From the NCBI GenBank assembly GCA_026770585.1, contig MU646690.1:133799-144503 (forward strand): a stretch of 10,705 bases of DNA. Direction: 5' to 3'. This document shows positions 6,781 through 10,705 of this stretch, one piece after another; the stretch's first letter is position 1, and every line of letters begins with the position of its first letter. The DNA comes from Baffinella frigidus (lineage: Eukaryota > Cryptophyceae > Cryptomonadales > Baffinellaceae). A program made the position numbers and the translations under genes. The notes under the pieces were generated by a model, which worked only from the letters and a program-made list of their open reading frames with translations, was not told the origin of the DNA and searched no databases.

Positions 6781-9700
6781 AGACTTCATTCACCCGAAAC
6801 CCGAAACCCGAAAGCCTCAACCCTCAACCCTCAAGCAGGCGACCAGCTGCTCCAAAGCTTGCATGCGAGAAGCGACCGGGGGGGGGGGGGCATGATCCTT
6901 GAGGACGTGTCGAGAGCCATGCAGGTAACCACACGATGGACCTTTCAAAAAAAGTCAACTTGCCCAGAGATGATTAACTTTAAAGGATTTTCTGGTGTAA
7001 ATTTGGTCACGTGACACCCTAGAATCCAGCCCCAAAGTCAAATCCGAAACCCTCGAAGCCCACCGAGTGGACCCTCAGCTTGCATGCGAGAAGCGACCGG
7101 AGGGGGGGGGGTATGATCCTTGAGGAGGTGTCGAGAGCCATGCAGGTAACTCCTCAACCCACCCCCCTCACATAACGGAGGGCTCTTGGGGGGGGGTATT
7201 CAAAAGTCAATTTCCAAGGGAAAACGGTATTCAAAAGGCGGTTTTTAGAAGAAAACGGCTGCAAGAACGACCCAATGGCTCCAAGAACGACCCTGGAATA
7301 CCCCTACGACGGGCCTGGCGTGGGCTTGCATGAGAGAAACAAACGGGGGGGGGGGAGCATGATCCTTGAGGGGGTGTCGAGAGCCATGCTGGTAACCACA
7401 CGGCGAAGGTTTCGTCGGTGCTGGAATTCAGGGTGTTACGTGACCAAATTGCACCAGGAAATCTTTGTTAACTGCCTTAAGGCAAGTTGACTTTGATTTT
7501 AACTGCCGCACGGCAAGTTGACTTTTGATGAAAGGCTCGCAGTCCACCGTGTGGAACCCTGAACCCTGAACCTAAGAGGAGGCCACCGGGGGGTGCATGA
7601 TCTTTGAGGAGGTGTCCAGAGCCATGCAGGCGAACCCTCAACCCTCAACCCTCAAACCTAAACCATAAACCATAAACCATGAACCATGAACCCTAAAACC
7701 TAAACCCTAAAACCTAAACCCTAAACCCTTAACCCGTAACCTTAAAAACAAACTATTCCCTAAACCCTAAACCCTAAACCCTAAACCTCAACCCCTAAAC
7801 CCCAAACCCCAACCCCTAAACCCTAAACCATAAACCCCTAAACCCTAAACCATCAACCCCAAACCCCAATCCAGGATGCGTTCCGGGGCGTGGATCCCAG
7901 CGAGATCACCATACGACTCCCGAAGCCCTAAACCCTAAACCCTAAACCCTACAGGGGTACCTCGCTCATAAAAAAACGCCCACCCCCCTAGGACCGCCAT
8001 AGGGCCCTAGGCATAGACCTACTGTAGGGTCCTAGGGGGGCGCGGTTTCTTATGAGCGAGGTACCCCTGTAAACCTCGAACCCCGAATCAGGACGCGTTC
8101 CGGGGTGTGGATCCTAGCGAGATCACCATACGACTCCCTAAACCCCAAACCCTAAACCCTAAGCCCTAAACCCTCAACCCTCAACCCTCAACCCTCAACC
8201 CTAAACCCTAAACCCGTAACCTTAAAAAAACATATTCCCTAAACCCTAAACCCTTAACCTAACCCCCAAACCAGGATGCATTCCGGGGGGTGGATCCTAG
8301 CGAGATCACAATACGGCTCGTGGGCGGGCACAAGAAGTCGGACCTCGACCTCCAGGATCTAGCACAGGTCTCGCCCCCTAGCTCCATCACCGCGAAGAGA
8401 TCACCATACGACAAACACGACCGCGGTGTGGCGCTAGGGGCTAGGGGGGGGGGCTCTTCGTGTGTCCGCCCACGAGTCGTATGGACTTCTTGTGTCGCCG
8501 CACCAGGCAGGGCCGCAGCCACCTAGGTTGGGGTTGATCTCTGCGTGTGTCCGCCGGGTCGTATGGAGATCACGATACGGCTCGTGGGCGGGCACAAGAA
8601 GTCGGACCTCGACCTCCAGGATCTAGCGCAGGTCACACCAACACACACAGCGGGCTACGAAGGGATTTTCGGCGCAAATCGGGCCACCTTTCCGTTGCCG
8701 TATCCGTAGGACCCCCCCTATGTCCCTACGACACAGCGGGCTACGAAGGGAATTTTGGCCCACACCGGGCCACCTTTCCGTTACCTTATCCGTAGGACCC
8801 CCCCTATGTCCCTACGGGTTGCCTACCGTAGGGCCCTGGGTCGGACCTCGACCTGCAGGACCTGGCGCCGGTCCCACCAACCCTCACAATTGGACCGAAT
8901 CGTCAATTTTGGATTTTGGATTTACCCTTGACTTACCCTTGCAGAGACCCCGGATCTGGGGTCTCTGCAAGGGCAAATTCCGAGTCTAAAATCGATGATT
9001 TGGTCCAACCGGGAGGCTTGGTGGTCTCGTCGCACCTCTCCTCCCACACGGCGGGCTACGAAGGGATTTTCGGCCGACATCGGGCCACCTTTCCGTTGCC
9101 GTATCCGTAGGACCCCTCCTATGTCCCTACGGGTTGCCTACCGTAGGGTCATAGGTCTTATCGCCCTCCTATGTCCCTACGGGTTGCCTACCGTAGGGTC
9201 CTGGGTCGGACCTCGACCTGCAGGATCTGGCGCACCTCCCCCCCTACGAAAAATGCCTTGGATTTGACGGTTTTTTTCTTGCGTAGCCCGCTGCGTGGTA
9301 CAGGGGTACCTCGCTCATAATACCCCCTCCCCCCCCCAGGAACCTACAGTAGGCCATATGGTGGTCCTAGGGGCGGGGGCGGTTTCTTATGGGCGAGGTA
9401 CCCCTGTACTGTAGCTCTACACCGCGGTCGTGTGTGTCAACGTATTAAACCTCGCGGTGTGTCAACTTATTGAATCTCGTGCGTCAACTTATTAAATCTC
9501 GCGTTTCCCCCCGTGCAGAAGGGGGGTGGTTTGAAGTCGAGGTTCTTCCCTGACGAGCCGTCCATGTGGAGGAAATGCGGTTAGAATCCAATGAAAATGG
9601 ATAAGATTCTAGTTCAAATCGTTTAGAAGGACTGTATCCGTGAAGCCCCCGGTGGCTGCTAAGTGGGCGTGAAGCGGTCGTGTGTGTCAACGTATTAAAC

Positions 9701-10602
9701 CTCGCGGTGTGTCAACTTATTGAATCTCGTGCGTCAACTTATTAAATCTCGCGTTTCCCCCCGTGCAGAAGGGGGGTGGTCTGAAGTCGAGGTTCTTCCC
9801 TCACGAGCCGTCGATGTGGAGCTTCTCAGGCGTGATGCGAAGGTGCCCTGAACCCTATACCCCGTAAGTGGCGAGGGGGTCTTCAAGGACCCCCTACAGG
9901 TCCTATGGCCCTACGGTAGGGGCAGGTCCTAGGGCCCTACGGGAGGGGGGTCCTAGGGCCCTACGGTAGGGCTTGGGGTTCTTCCCGGGCAAGCCGTCCA
10001 TGCGGAGCTTCTCAGGCGTGATGCGAAAGCGCCCTACACCCTATACCCCTTACGTGGTGAGGGGGTCTTAAAAGACCCCCTACAGGTCCTAGGCAGGTCC
10101 TAGGGCCCTACGGTAGGGTCCTAGGGCCCTACGGCAGGGTCCTAGGCAGGTCCTAGGGCGCTACGGTAGGGCTTGGGGACCCTCTACAGGTCCTAGGCAG
10201 GTCCTAGGGCCCTACGGTAGGGCTTGGGTTTCTTCCCTAACGATCCGTCGATGTGGACCTTCTTGGGCGTGATGCGAAGGTGCCCTAAACCCTAAACCCT
10301 AAACCCTAAACCTTACCCCTACACCCTAAACCCTAAACCCTGAATTCTAAACACTAAACCCTAGACCCTGAACCCTGCACCCTAAACCCAACCCCTAAAC
10401 CCTAAACACCAAACCCTAAACCCTCAACCCTTAACCCCACACCATAACCCCCAAACTCTAACCACCAAACCCTGACCCCCAACCTAGGTGTGTGGCTGAG
10501 GCCATGCCCGGAGCGGCGATTGACACTTCGCTCCTCAACCGCTTTGACGGCGTCGAGGGGGGGGGGGTGAACACAACTCCGCAAGCCCCCGGCGAAACGC
10601 CG
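4914..10602 (+). CDS. NTAN1: TPR-NTAN1-like protein, multi-exon gene, 3' end beyond window
   Basis: Six exons (4914-5094, 5369-6025, 6839-6924, 8275-8367, 9769-9842, 10488-10602) join at GT-AG sites in phases 1,1,0,0,2 and give 402 codons with no stop. Order in the protein: hydrophobic signal-like segment (residues 17-36), two TPR-type repeats (about 74-137), Ala-rich linker, then an NTAN1-like domain from about 215. Its landmarks are YFFE, STC (Cys261), AAHIS (His277), IRLVGG (321-326) and WSF (356-358), in the order found in plant NTAN1. Known for the family: NTAN1 deamidates protein N-terminal Asn to Asp, feeding the Arg/N-degron pathway. Inferred: this protein is a relative with a TPR extension. 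Odd points: the Asp-Asp pair usually just before the catalytic TTC is absent, and the introns carry many decayed exon copies, so the locus may be a fading copy. The reading rests on recalled family motifs, not on a search. Confidence 0.6.
5095..5368 (+). other. Intron 1, with a 66-base-spaced direct repeat
   Basis: Donor GTAAGC and acceptor GCATGCAG. A 17-base sequence ATCCCGTGAATCTGTGCAG-like occurs twice (5209-5227 and 5269-5287). Each copy ends in a possible acceptor CAG. The second would be in phase, and the first is blocked by a stop at 5275. So two 3' splice sites (5287 or 5368) are possible. Confidence 0.5.
5369..6025 (+). CDS. NTAN1: Exon 2: TPR repeats and start of NTAN1-like domain
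   Basis: Acceptor ATGCAG|TG completes a Val codon with the last base of exon 1. A second phase-compatible acceptor, GTGCAG|GG at 5287, would add 27 residues from 5288. The first part has two TPR-type helical pairs: GDSHSHAGEWASAIPIYTRAL and LYSNRATCLYRQGLFVKAGED, with the usual Gly, Tyr, Asn-Arg-Ala and Ala-Leu positions of protein-binding TPRs. A Gly/Pro/Ala linker and a helical stretch (QLKKHL onwards) follow. The last 65 residues read like NTAN1: YFFE, a beta-strand-like STCIAVFV with a Cys at 5968-5970, then DGRAFAAHIS with a His at 6016-6018. The donor is AGCG|GTGCCC (phase 1). Unspliced, the frame stops at 6046-6048 inside repeat sequence. GC-rich third positions support coding. Confidence 0.75.
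6081..6106. repeat. Perfect 26-bp palindrome
   Basis: GCTCCAAAGACGG is followed directly by its complement CCGTCTTTGGAGC. A further CGTCTTTGG follows at 6107-6115. It lies between the two copies of the exon 2 end. Confidence 0.9.
6117..6137 (+). pseudogene. Duplicate of the exon 2 3' end
   Basis: GCCTTCGGCACCCACATCAG plus CG|GTACCC repeats the end of exon 2 (GCCTTCGCCGCGCATATCAGCG|GTGCCC), including the donor and the following CCCTNAACCCT repeat. It encodes AFGTHIS in place of AFAAHIS, so the key His is kept. It lies just after a 26-bp palindrome. Confidence 0.6.
6127..6460 (+). repeat. CCCTAAA/CCCTCAA telomere-like array
   Basis: Starts with CCCTAAA units, then CCCTCAA, then a CCCTCTCC variant. 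The other strand is G-rich and could form quadruplexes. Confidence 0.95.
6467..6509 (+). pseudogene. Exon 3 copy 1, broken by GT/GA microsatellite
   Basis: Starts at the same CAAGCAG|GCGACC acceptor and encodes DQLIQSFHARTERG, then runs into GAGTGAGTGTG repeats with a stop. The second half of the exon is missing. Confidence 0.7.
6511..6563. repeat. (GT)n(GA)n microsatellite
   Basis: It directly replaces the second half of exon 3 copy 1. Confidence 0.95.
6598..6675 (+). repeat. Pure CCCTCAA array
   Basis: About ten uninterrupted 7-base units ending at the acceptor of exon 3 copy 2. Confidence 0.95.
6679..6724 (+). pseudogene. Exon 3 copy 2, broken by GA microsatellite
   Basis: Encodes DQLIQSLHARNERG after the acceptor, then enters (GA)n at the point where the intact exon has its G run. 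The downstream sequence CAGACTTCATTCACCCGAAA is shared with the region after copy 1. Confidence 0.7.
6725..6780. repeat. (GA)n microsatellite
   Basis: It directly replaces the second half of exon 3 copy 2 and is followed by the same CAGACTTCATTCACCCGAAA as the previous one. Confidence 0.95.
6839..6924 (+). CDS. NTAN1: Exon 3: intact copy, glycine run
   Basis: 86 nt between acceptor CAAGCAG|GCGACC and donor ATGCAG|GTAACC. With the G from exon 2 it gives exactly 29 codons (G280-Q308). It reads DQLLQSLHARSDR, four Gly from a 13-G run, then MILEDVSRAMQ. In NTAN1 this is where the strand ending in His is followed by a helix before the VGG strand, and the second half (MILEDVSRAMQ) suits that helix. 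It is the only one of about six copies of this exon that keeps the acceptor, the frame and the donor together. The long G run is an unstable coding homopolymer and would shift the frame if it changed by one base. Confidence 0.55.
7080..7146 (+). pseudogene. Exon 3 copy 4
   Basis: Lacks the first 19 bases of the exon (starts TTGCATGCGAG) but keeps a G run that leaves MILEEVSRAMQ in frame, plus a CAG|GTAAC donor. The acceptor side CTCAG|C is in the wrong phase. Confidence 0.65.
7325..7390 (+). pseudogene. Exon 3 copy 5
   Basis: Reads LHERNKRGGGSMILEGVSRA then ML, in frame across an 11-G run. The donor region is CTG|GTAACC. No acceptor like that of the intact copy. Confidence 0.65.
7588..7630 (+). 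pseudogene. Exon 3 copy 6, decayed
   Basis: A short G run then ATGATCTTTGAGGAGGTGTC (MIFEEVSRAMQ). The donor has changed to CAG|GCGAAC, so it could not splice as the others do. CCCTCAA repeats follow at once. Confidence 0.6.
7632..7872 (+). repeat. CCCTAAA array in intron 3
   Basis: CCCTAAA with CCATAAA and CCCCAAA variants. It includes AACCCGTAACCTTAAAAACA..ATTCCCTAAACCC (7733-7768), repeated at 8212-8245, which shows a segment duplication along with exon 4 copies. Confidence 0.95.
7875..7920 (+). pseudogene. Exon 4 copy 1, truncated into CCCTAAA
   Basis: Same acceptor CCAG|GATGCG and the codons DAFRGVDPSEITIRL, then CCCGAAGCCCTAA, so the reading ends in the repeat. The VGG part is absent. 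Confidence 0.7.
7952..8069. mobile_element. Fold-back MITE, copy C, inside CCCTAAA repeats
   Basis: 118 bp with the same ends. Flanks are ...AAACCC-TA and TA-AACCTCG. Removing the element and one TA restores an unbroken CCCTAAACC repeat, which shows directly that the insertion duplicated TA. Confidence 0.8.
8092..8137 (+). pseudogene. Exon 4 copy 2, truncated into CCCTAAA
   Basis: Encodes the same DAFRGVDPSEITIRL as the intact copy and breaks at the same base as copy 1, going directly into CCCTAAACCCC. The two copies differ from each other by synonymous changes only. Confidence 0.7.
8138..8270 (+). repeat. CCCTAAA array before exon 4
   Basis: Runs up to the exon 4 acceptor, which is CCCAAACCAG, so the repeat itself supplies the pyrimidine tract. 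Confidence 0.95.
8275..8367 (+). CDS. NTAN1: Exon 4: intact copy with IRLVGG motif
   Basis: 93 nt (31 codons, D309-Q339) between acceptor CCCAAACCAG|GATGC and donor GCACAG|GTCTCG, phase 0 at both ends. It encodes DAFRGVDPSEITIRLVGG followed by HKKSDLDLQDLAQ. The segment ITIRLVGG matches the well-conserved hydrophobic strand plus Val-Gly-Gly of NTAN1 (plant form: Asp-Val-His-Met-Val-Gly-Gly-Tyr). Joined to exon 3 it gives helix, strand and VGG in the family order. Two truncated copies lie upstream and three partial copies downstream. A less likely reading has no splice at 8368 and runs on to a stop at about 8526. Confidence 0.55.
8300..8605. repeat. Inverted pieces of exon 4
   Basis: CTTCGTGTGTCCGCCCACGA at 8456-8475 and a similar piece at 8549-8564 are complements of the exon 4 segment ATACGGCTCGTGGGCGGGCA. 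They form hairpins with the exon itself and with copy 4. Confidence 0.6.
8566..8631 (+). pseudogene. Exon 4 copy 4, 5'-truncated
   Basis: Begins at GAGATCACG and runs to the end of the exon with a CAG|GTCACA donor: EITIRLVGGHKKSDLDLQDL then AQ. The first nine codons and the acceptor are replaced by an inverted piece of the same exon. Confidence 0.65.
8838..8871 (+). pseudogene. Exon 4 copy 5, 3' tail only
   Basis: Only the last ten codons (SDLDLQDLAP) remain, joined to a CCGTAGGGCCCTGGG palindrome unit. Confidence 0.6.
8890..9008. mobile_element. 118-bp fold-back in intron 4
   Basis: A perfect 16-bp stem CCCTTGCAGAGACCCC with a 6-base loop (8936-8973) lies at the centre. The outer arms begin TTGGACC and end GGTCCAA with further imperfect pairing. 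A different family from the TA-flanked element. Confidence 0.65.
9203..9235 (+). pseudogene. Exon 4 copy 6, 3' tail only
   Basis: Same junction as the copy at 8838: CCGTAGGGTCCTGGG followed by SDLDLQDLAH. The donor has been lost (CGCACCTCC). Confidence 0.6.
9301..9406. mobile_element. Fold-back MITE, copy D
   Basis: 106 bp, ends CAGGGGTACCTCGCTCATAA and TTATGGGCGAGGTACCCCTG, TA on both sides (9299-9300, 9407-9408). The interior is shorter and richer in C/G runs than in the other copies. Confidence 0.75.
9424..9820 (+). repeat. 250-base spaced direct duplication
   Basis: 9424-9570 and 9674-9820 are nearly identical (147 bases, about five differences). Each includes three units of a 24-26 base minisatellite (TCAACTTATTAAATCTCGCG; 9431-9503 and 9681-9753), then the exon 5 acceptor and most of exon 5. 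Confidence 0.85.
9519..9570 (+). pseudogene. Exon 5 copy 1, 3' half replaced
   Basis: Same acceptor as exon 5, reads KGGGLKSRFFPDEPSMW, then leaves the family sequence at GGAAATGCGG. It is part of a 250-base direct duplication that includes the upstream minisatellite. Confidence 0.65.
9769..9842 (+). CDS. NTAN1: Exon 5: intact copy
   Basis: 74 nt from acceptor CCGTGCAG|AAG (preceded by a short pyrimidine run) to donor GCGAAG|GTGCCC, phase 0 to phase 2. It encodes KGGGLKSRFFPHEPSMWSFS then GVMR. The WSFSGVMRRC that forms with exon 6 lines up with the (Y)SFPLC.KLV segment of plant NTAN1. Four copies of this sequence occur (9519, 9769, 9977, 10230) and this reading frame is open in all four, while another frame is stopped in two. 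That supports the chosen frame. Only this copy has both splice sites and the complete 3' half. Confidence 0.5.
9856..10222. repeat. CCTAGGGCCCTACGGTAGGG array in intron 5
   Basis: About eight units, many preceded by CAGGT, plus two GAGGGGGTCTT..AAGACCCCC hairpins (9874-9893, 10060-10082). It is interrupted by exon 5 copies. Confidence 0.75.
9977..10029 (+). pseudogene. Exon 5 copy 3, 3' half
   Basis: Reads FFPGKPSMRSFSGVMRK. The donor has become AAAG|CGCC. It follows a CCTAGGGCCCTACGGTAGGG array. Confidence 0.6.
10230..10279 (+). pseudogene. Exon 5 copy 4, 3' half with donor
   Basis: Reads FFPNDPSMWTFLGVMR and keeps the phase 2 donor GCGAAG|GTGCCC. No acceptor of its own is clear, since CCTAGGG units precede it. 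It is nearer to exon 6 than the intact copy, so it could compete as an alternative exon if an upstream AG were used. Confidence 0.55.
10284..10480 (+). repeat. CCCTAAA array before exon 6
   Basis: CCCTAAA with many single-base variants, ending at the exon 6 acceptor. Confidence 0.95.
10488..10602 (+). CDS. NTAN1: Exon 6: last exon in the window
   Basis: 115 nt from acceptor AACCTAG|G to donor ACGCCG|GTCCCC. The first base completes the Arg codon split from exon 5, then 38 codons follow: CVAEAMPGAAIDTSLLNRFD, then GVE, a Gly triplet and VNTTPQAPGETP. A run of 11 G encodes the Glu-Gly-Gly-Gly stretch and keeps the frame. Single copy, GC-rich, flanked on both sides by CCCTAAA and CCCCAAA repeats. 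The C-terminal third of the family (after the G.AVN.T strand) is missing here, so more exons should lie to the right. The donor is non-optimal (GTCCCC) and less certain than the acceptor. Confidence 0.45.
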
Positions 10603-10705
10603 GTCCCCAAACCCCAAACCCCAAACCCTAAACCGAAAACTCTAAACCCCAAACCCCACACCCCAAACCCCAAACCCCAAACCCCAAACCCCAAACCCCA
10701 CACCC
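10603..10705 (+). repeat. CCCCAAA array at the right edge
   Basis: CCCCAAA units of 7 bases, starting at the exon 6 donor and continuing past the window. Confidence 0.95.

Larger units (their letters stand above)
6026..6838 (+). other. Intron 2, repeat-filled
   Basis: It contains a duplicate of the exon 2 end, a 26-bp palindrome, about 330 bases of CCCTCAA-type repeats, and two exon 3 copies interrupted by GT/GA microsatellites. The acceptor of exon 3 sits directly on a CCCTCAACCCTCAAG repeat, which would serve as its pyrimidine tract. Confidence 0.5.
6945..7529. repeat. Long-spaced inverted repeat around exon 3 copies
   Basis: 6945-7017 (AAAGTCAACTTGCC...GGTGTAAATTTGGTCACGTGAC) matches the complement of 7431-7529 imperfectly. 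The right arm has an internal duplication of AACTGCC....GGCAAGTTGACTTT (7470-7493, 7501-7524). It encloses exon 3 copies 4 and 5. Confidence 0.6.
6925..8274 (+). other. Intron 3, repeat-filled
   Basis: It holds three further exon 3 copies, an imperfect inverted repeat of about 75 bases (6945-7017 / 7431-7529), CCCTAAA arrays, two truncated exon 4 copies and one fold-back element. Its position between intact exons 3 and 4 is inferred from phase. Confidence 0.45.
8647..9200 (+). repeat. Three CACACAGCGGGCTACGAAGGG units
   Basis: Units start at about 8647, 8731 and 9046 and run through GGGCCACCTTTCCGTT and ATCCGTAGGACCCCCCTATG. The last two continue into CTACCGTAGGG and a tail of exon 4. The opening motif also occurs singly at 69-90, and in reverse at 3854-3871 and 9282-9297. 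Confidence 0.75.
8368..9768 (+). other. Intron 4, repeat-filled
   Basis: It contains inverted and direct partial copies of exon 4, three copies of a CACACAGCGGGCTACGAAGGG unit, a 118-bp fold-back at 8890-9008, a TA-flanked fold-back element at 9301-9406 and the first exon 5 copy. Confidence 0.45.
9843..10487 (+). other. Intron 5, repeat-filled
   Basis: It carries a field of CCTAGGGCCCTACGGTAGGG units, two partial exon 5 copies and a CCCTAAA array of about 200 bases that runs up to the exon 6 acceptor. Confidence 0.45.

Noticed and set aside
8290-8526. Exon 4 as a stand-alone 78-codon gene.
   Set aside because: The frame after the donor has no family features, and the conserved part ends exactly at GCACAG|GT.
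9550-9625. tRNA-like B box (AGTTCAAATC), also at 312.
   Set aside because: No acceptor stem or anticodon arm could be folded around either site.
9778-9842. Frame EVEVLPSRAVDVELLRRDAK for exon 5.
   Set aside because: Looks protein-like, but it does not fit the phases of exons 4 and 6 and is stopped in two of the four copies.
10402-10703. Minus-strand frames rich in Gly, Leu, Phe, Trp (GLGFGV).
   Set aside because: Translation of the CCCCAAA and CCCTAAA repeats; not a gene.
6127-10705. True telomere or chromosome end.
   Set aside because: The arrays are short, degenerate, scattered and interrupted by exons, so they are interstitial.

Overview
This is a eukaryotic nuclear window. The introns follow GT-AG, there are long arrays of plant-type telomere-like repeats (CCCTAAA and its variants CCCTCAA and CCCCAAA), and there are many fold-back elements and microsatellites. 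The partial protein resembles plant N-terminal asparagine amidohydrolase (NTAN1). Together these suggest a green-lineage or other photosynthetic alga with a repeat-swollen genome. A prasinophyte such as Cymbomonas is only a guess.

Layout. From 1 to about 4,530 I see no intact gene. This part holds decayed coding scraps: TPR-like 'LKKgLEVQP' pieces at 1170-1286, 1710-1752 and 1869-1901. It also holds a 66-bp inverted repeat (1401-1604), a 290-bp (GA)n/(CG)n block (2371-2664), palindromic CCTAGGGCCCTACGGTAGGG elements, two copies of a TA-flanked fold-back element, a 400-bp inverted-repeat element (3574-3975) and a dispersed tandem repeat (4179-4388). From 4,600 to 4,913 a pyrimidine-rich stretch and short repeats lead into a gene.

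From 4,914 to at least 10,602 (+ strand) I propose one multi-exon gene, cut off by the right edge. Six exons (4914-5094, 5369-6025, 6839-6924, 8275-8367, 9769-9842, 10488-10602) join in phase at every junction and give 402 codons without a stop. The predicted protein has a signal-like hydrophobic N-terminus, two TPR-type helical repeats, a linker, then an NTAN1-like domain. That domain shows a nucleophile-type 'STC', a following 'AAHIS', an 'RLVGG' motif and a 'WSF' motif in the same order as plant NTAN1. NTAN1 deamidates N-terminal Asn to Asp and so feeds proteins into the Arg/N-degron pathway.

The introns of this gene are the most striking part. Introns 2 to 5 are full of telomere-like repeats, extra partial copies of the neighbouring exons (exon 3 about six times, exon 4 about six, exon 5 four), fold-back elements and palindromes. 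The exon copies are truncated, often at the point where they run into CCCTAAA repeats or microsatellites. The locus looks like an exon-duplication field built by repeat-mediated break repair.
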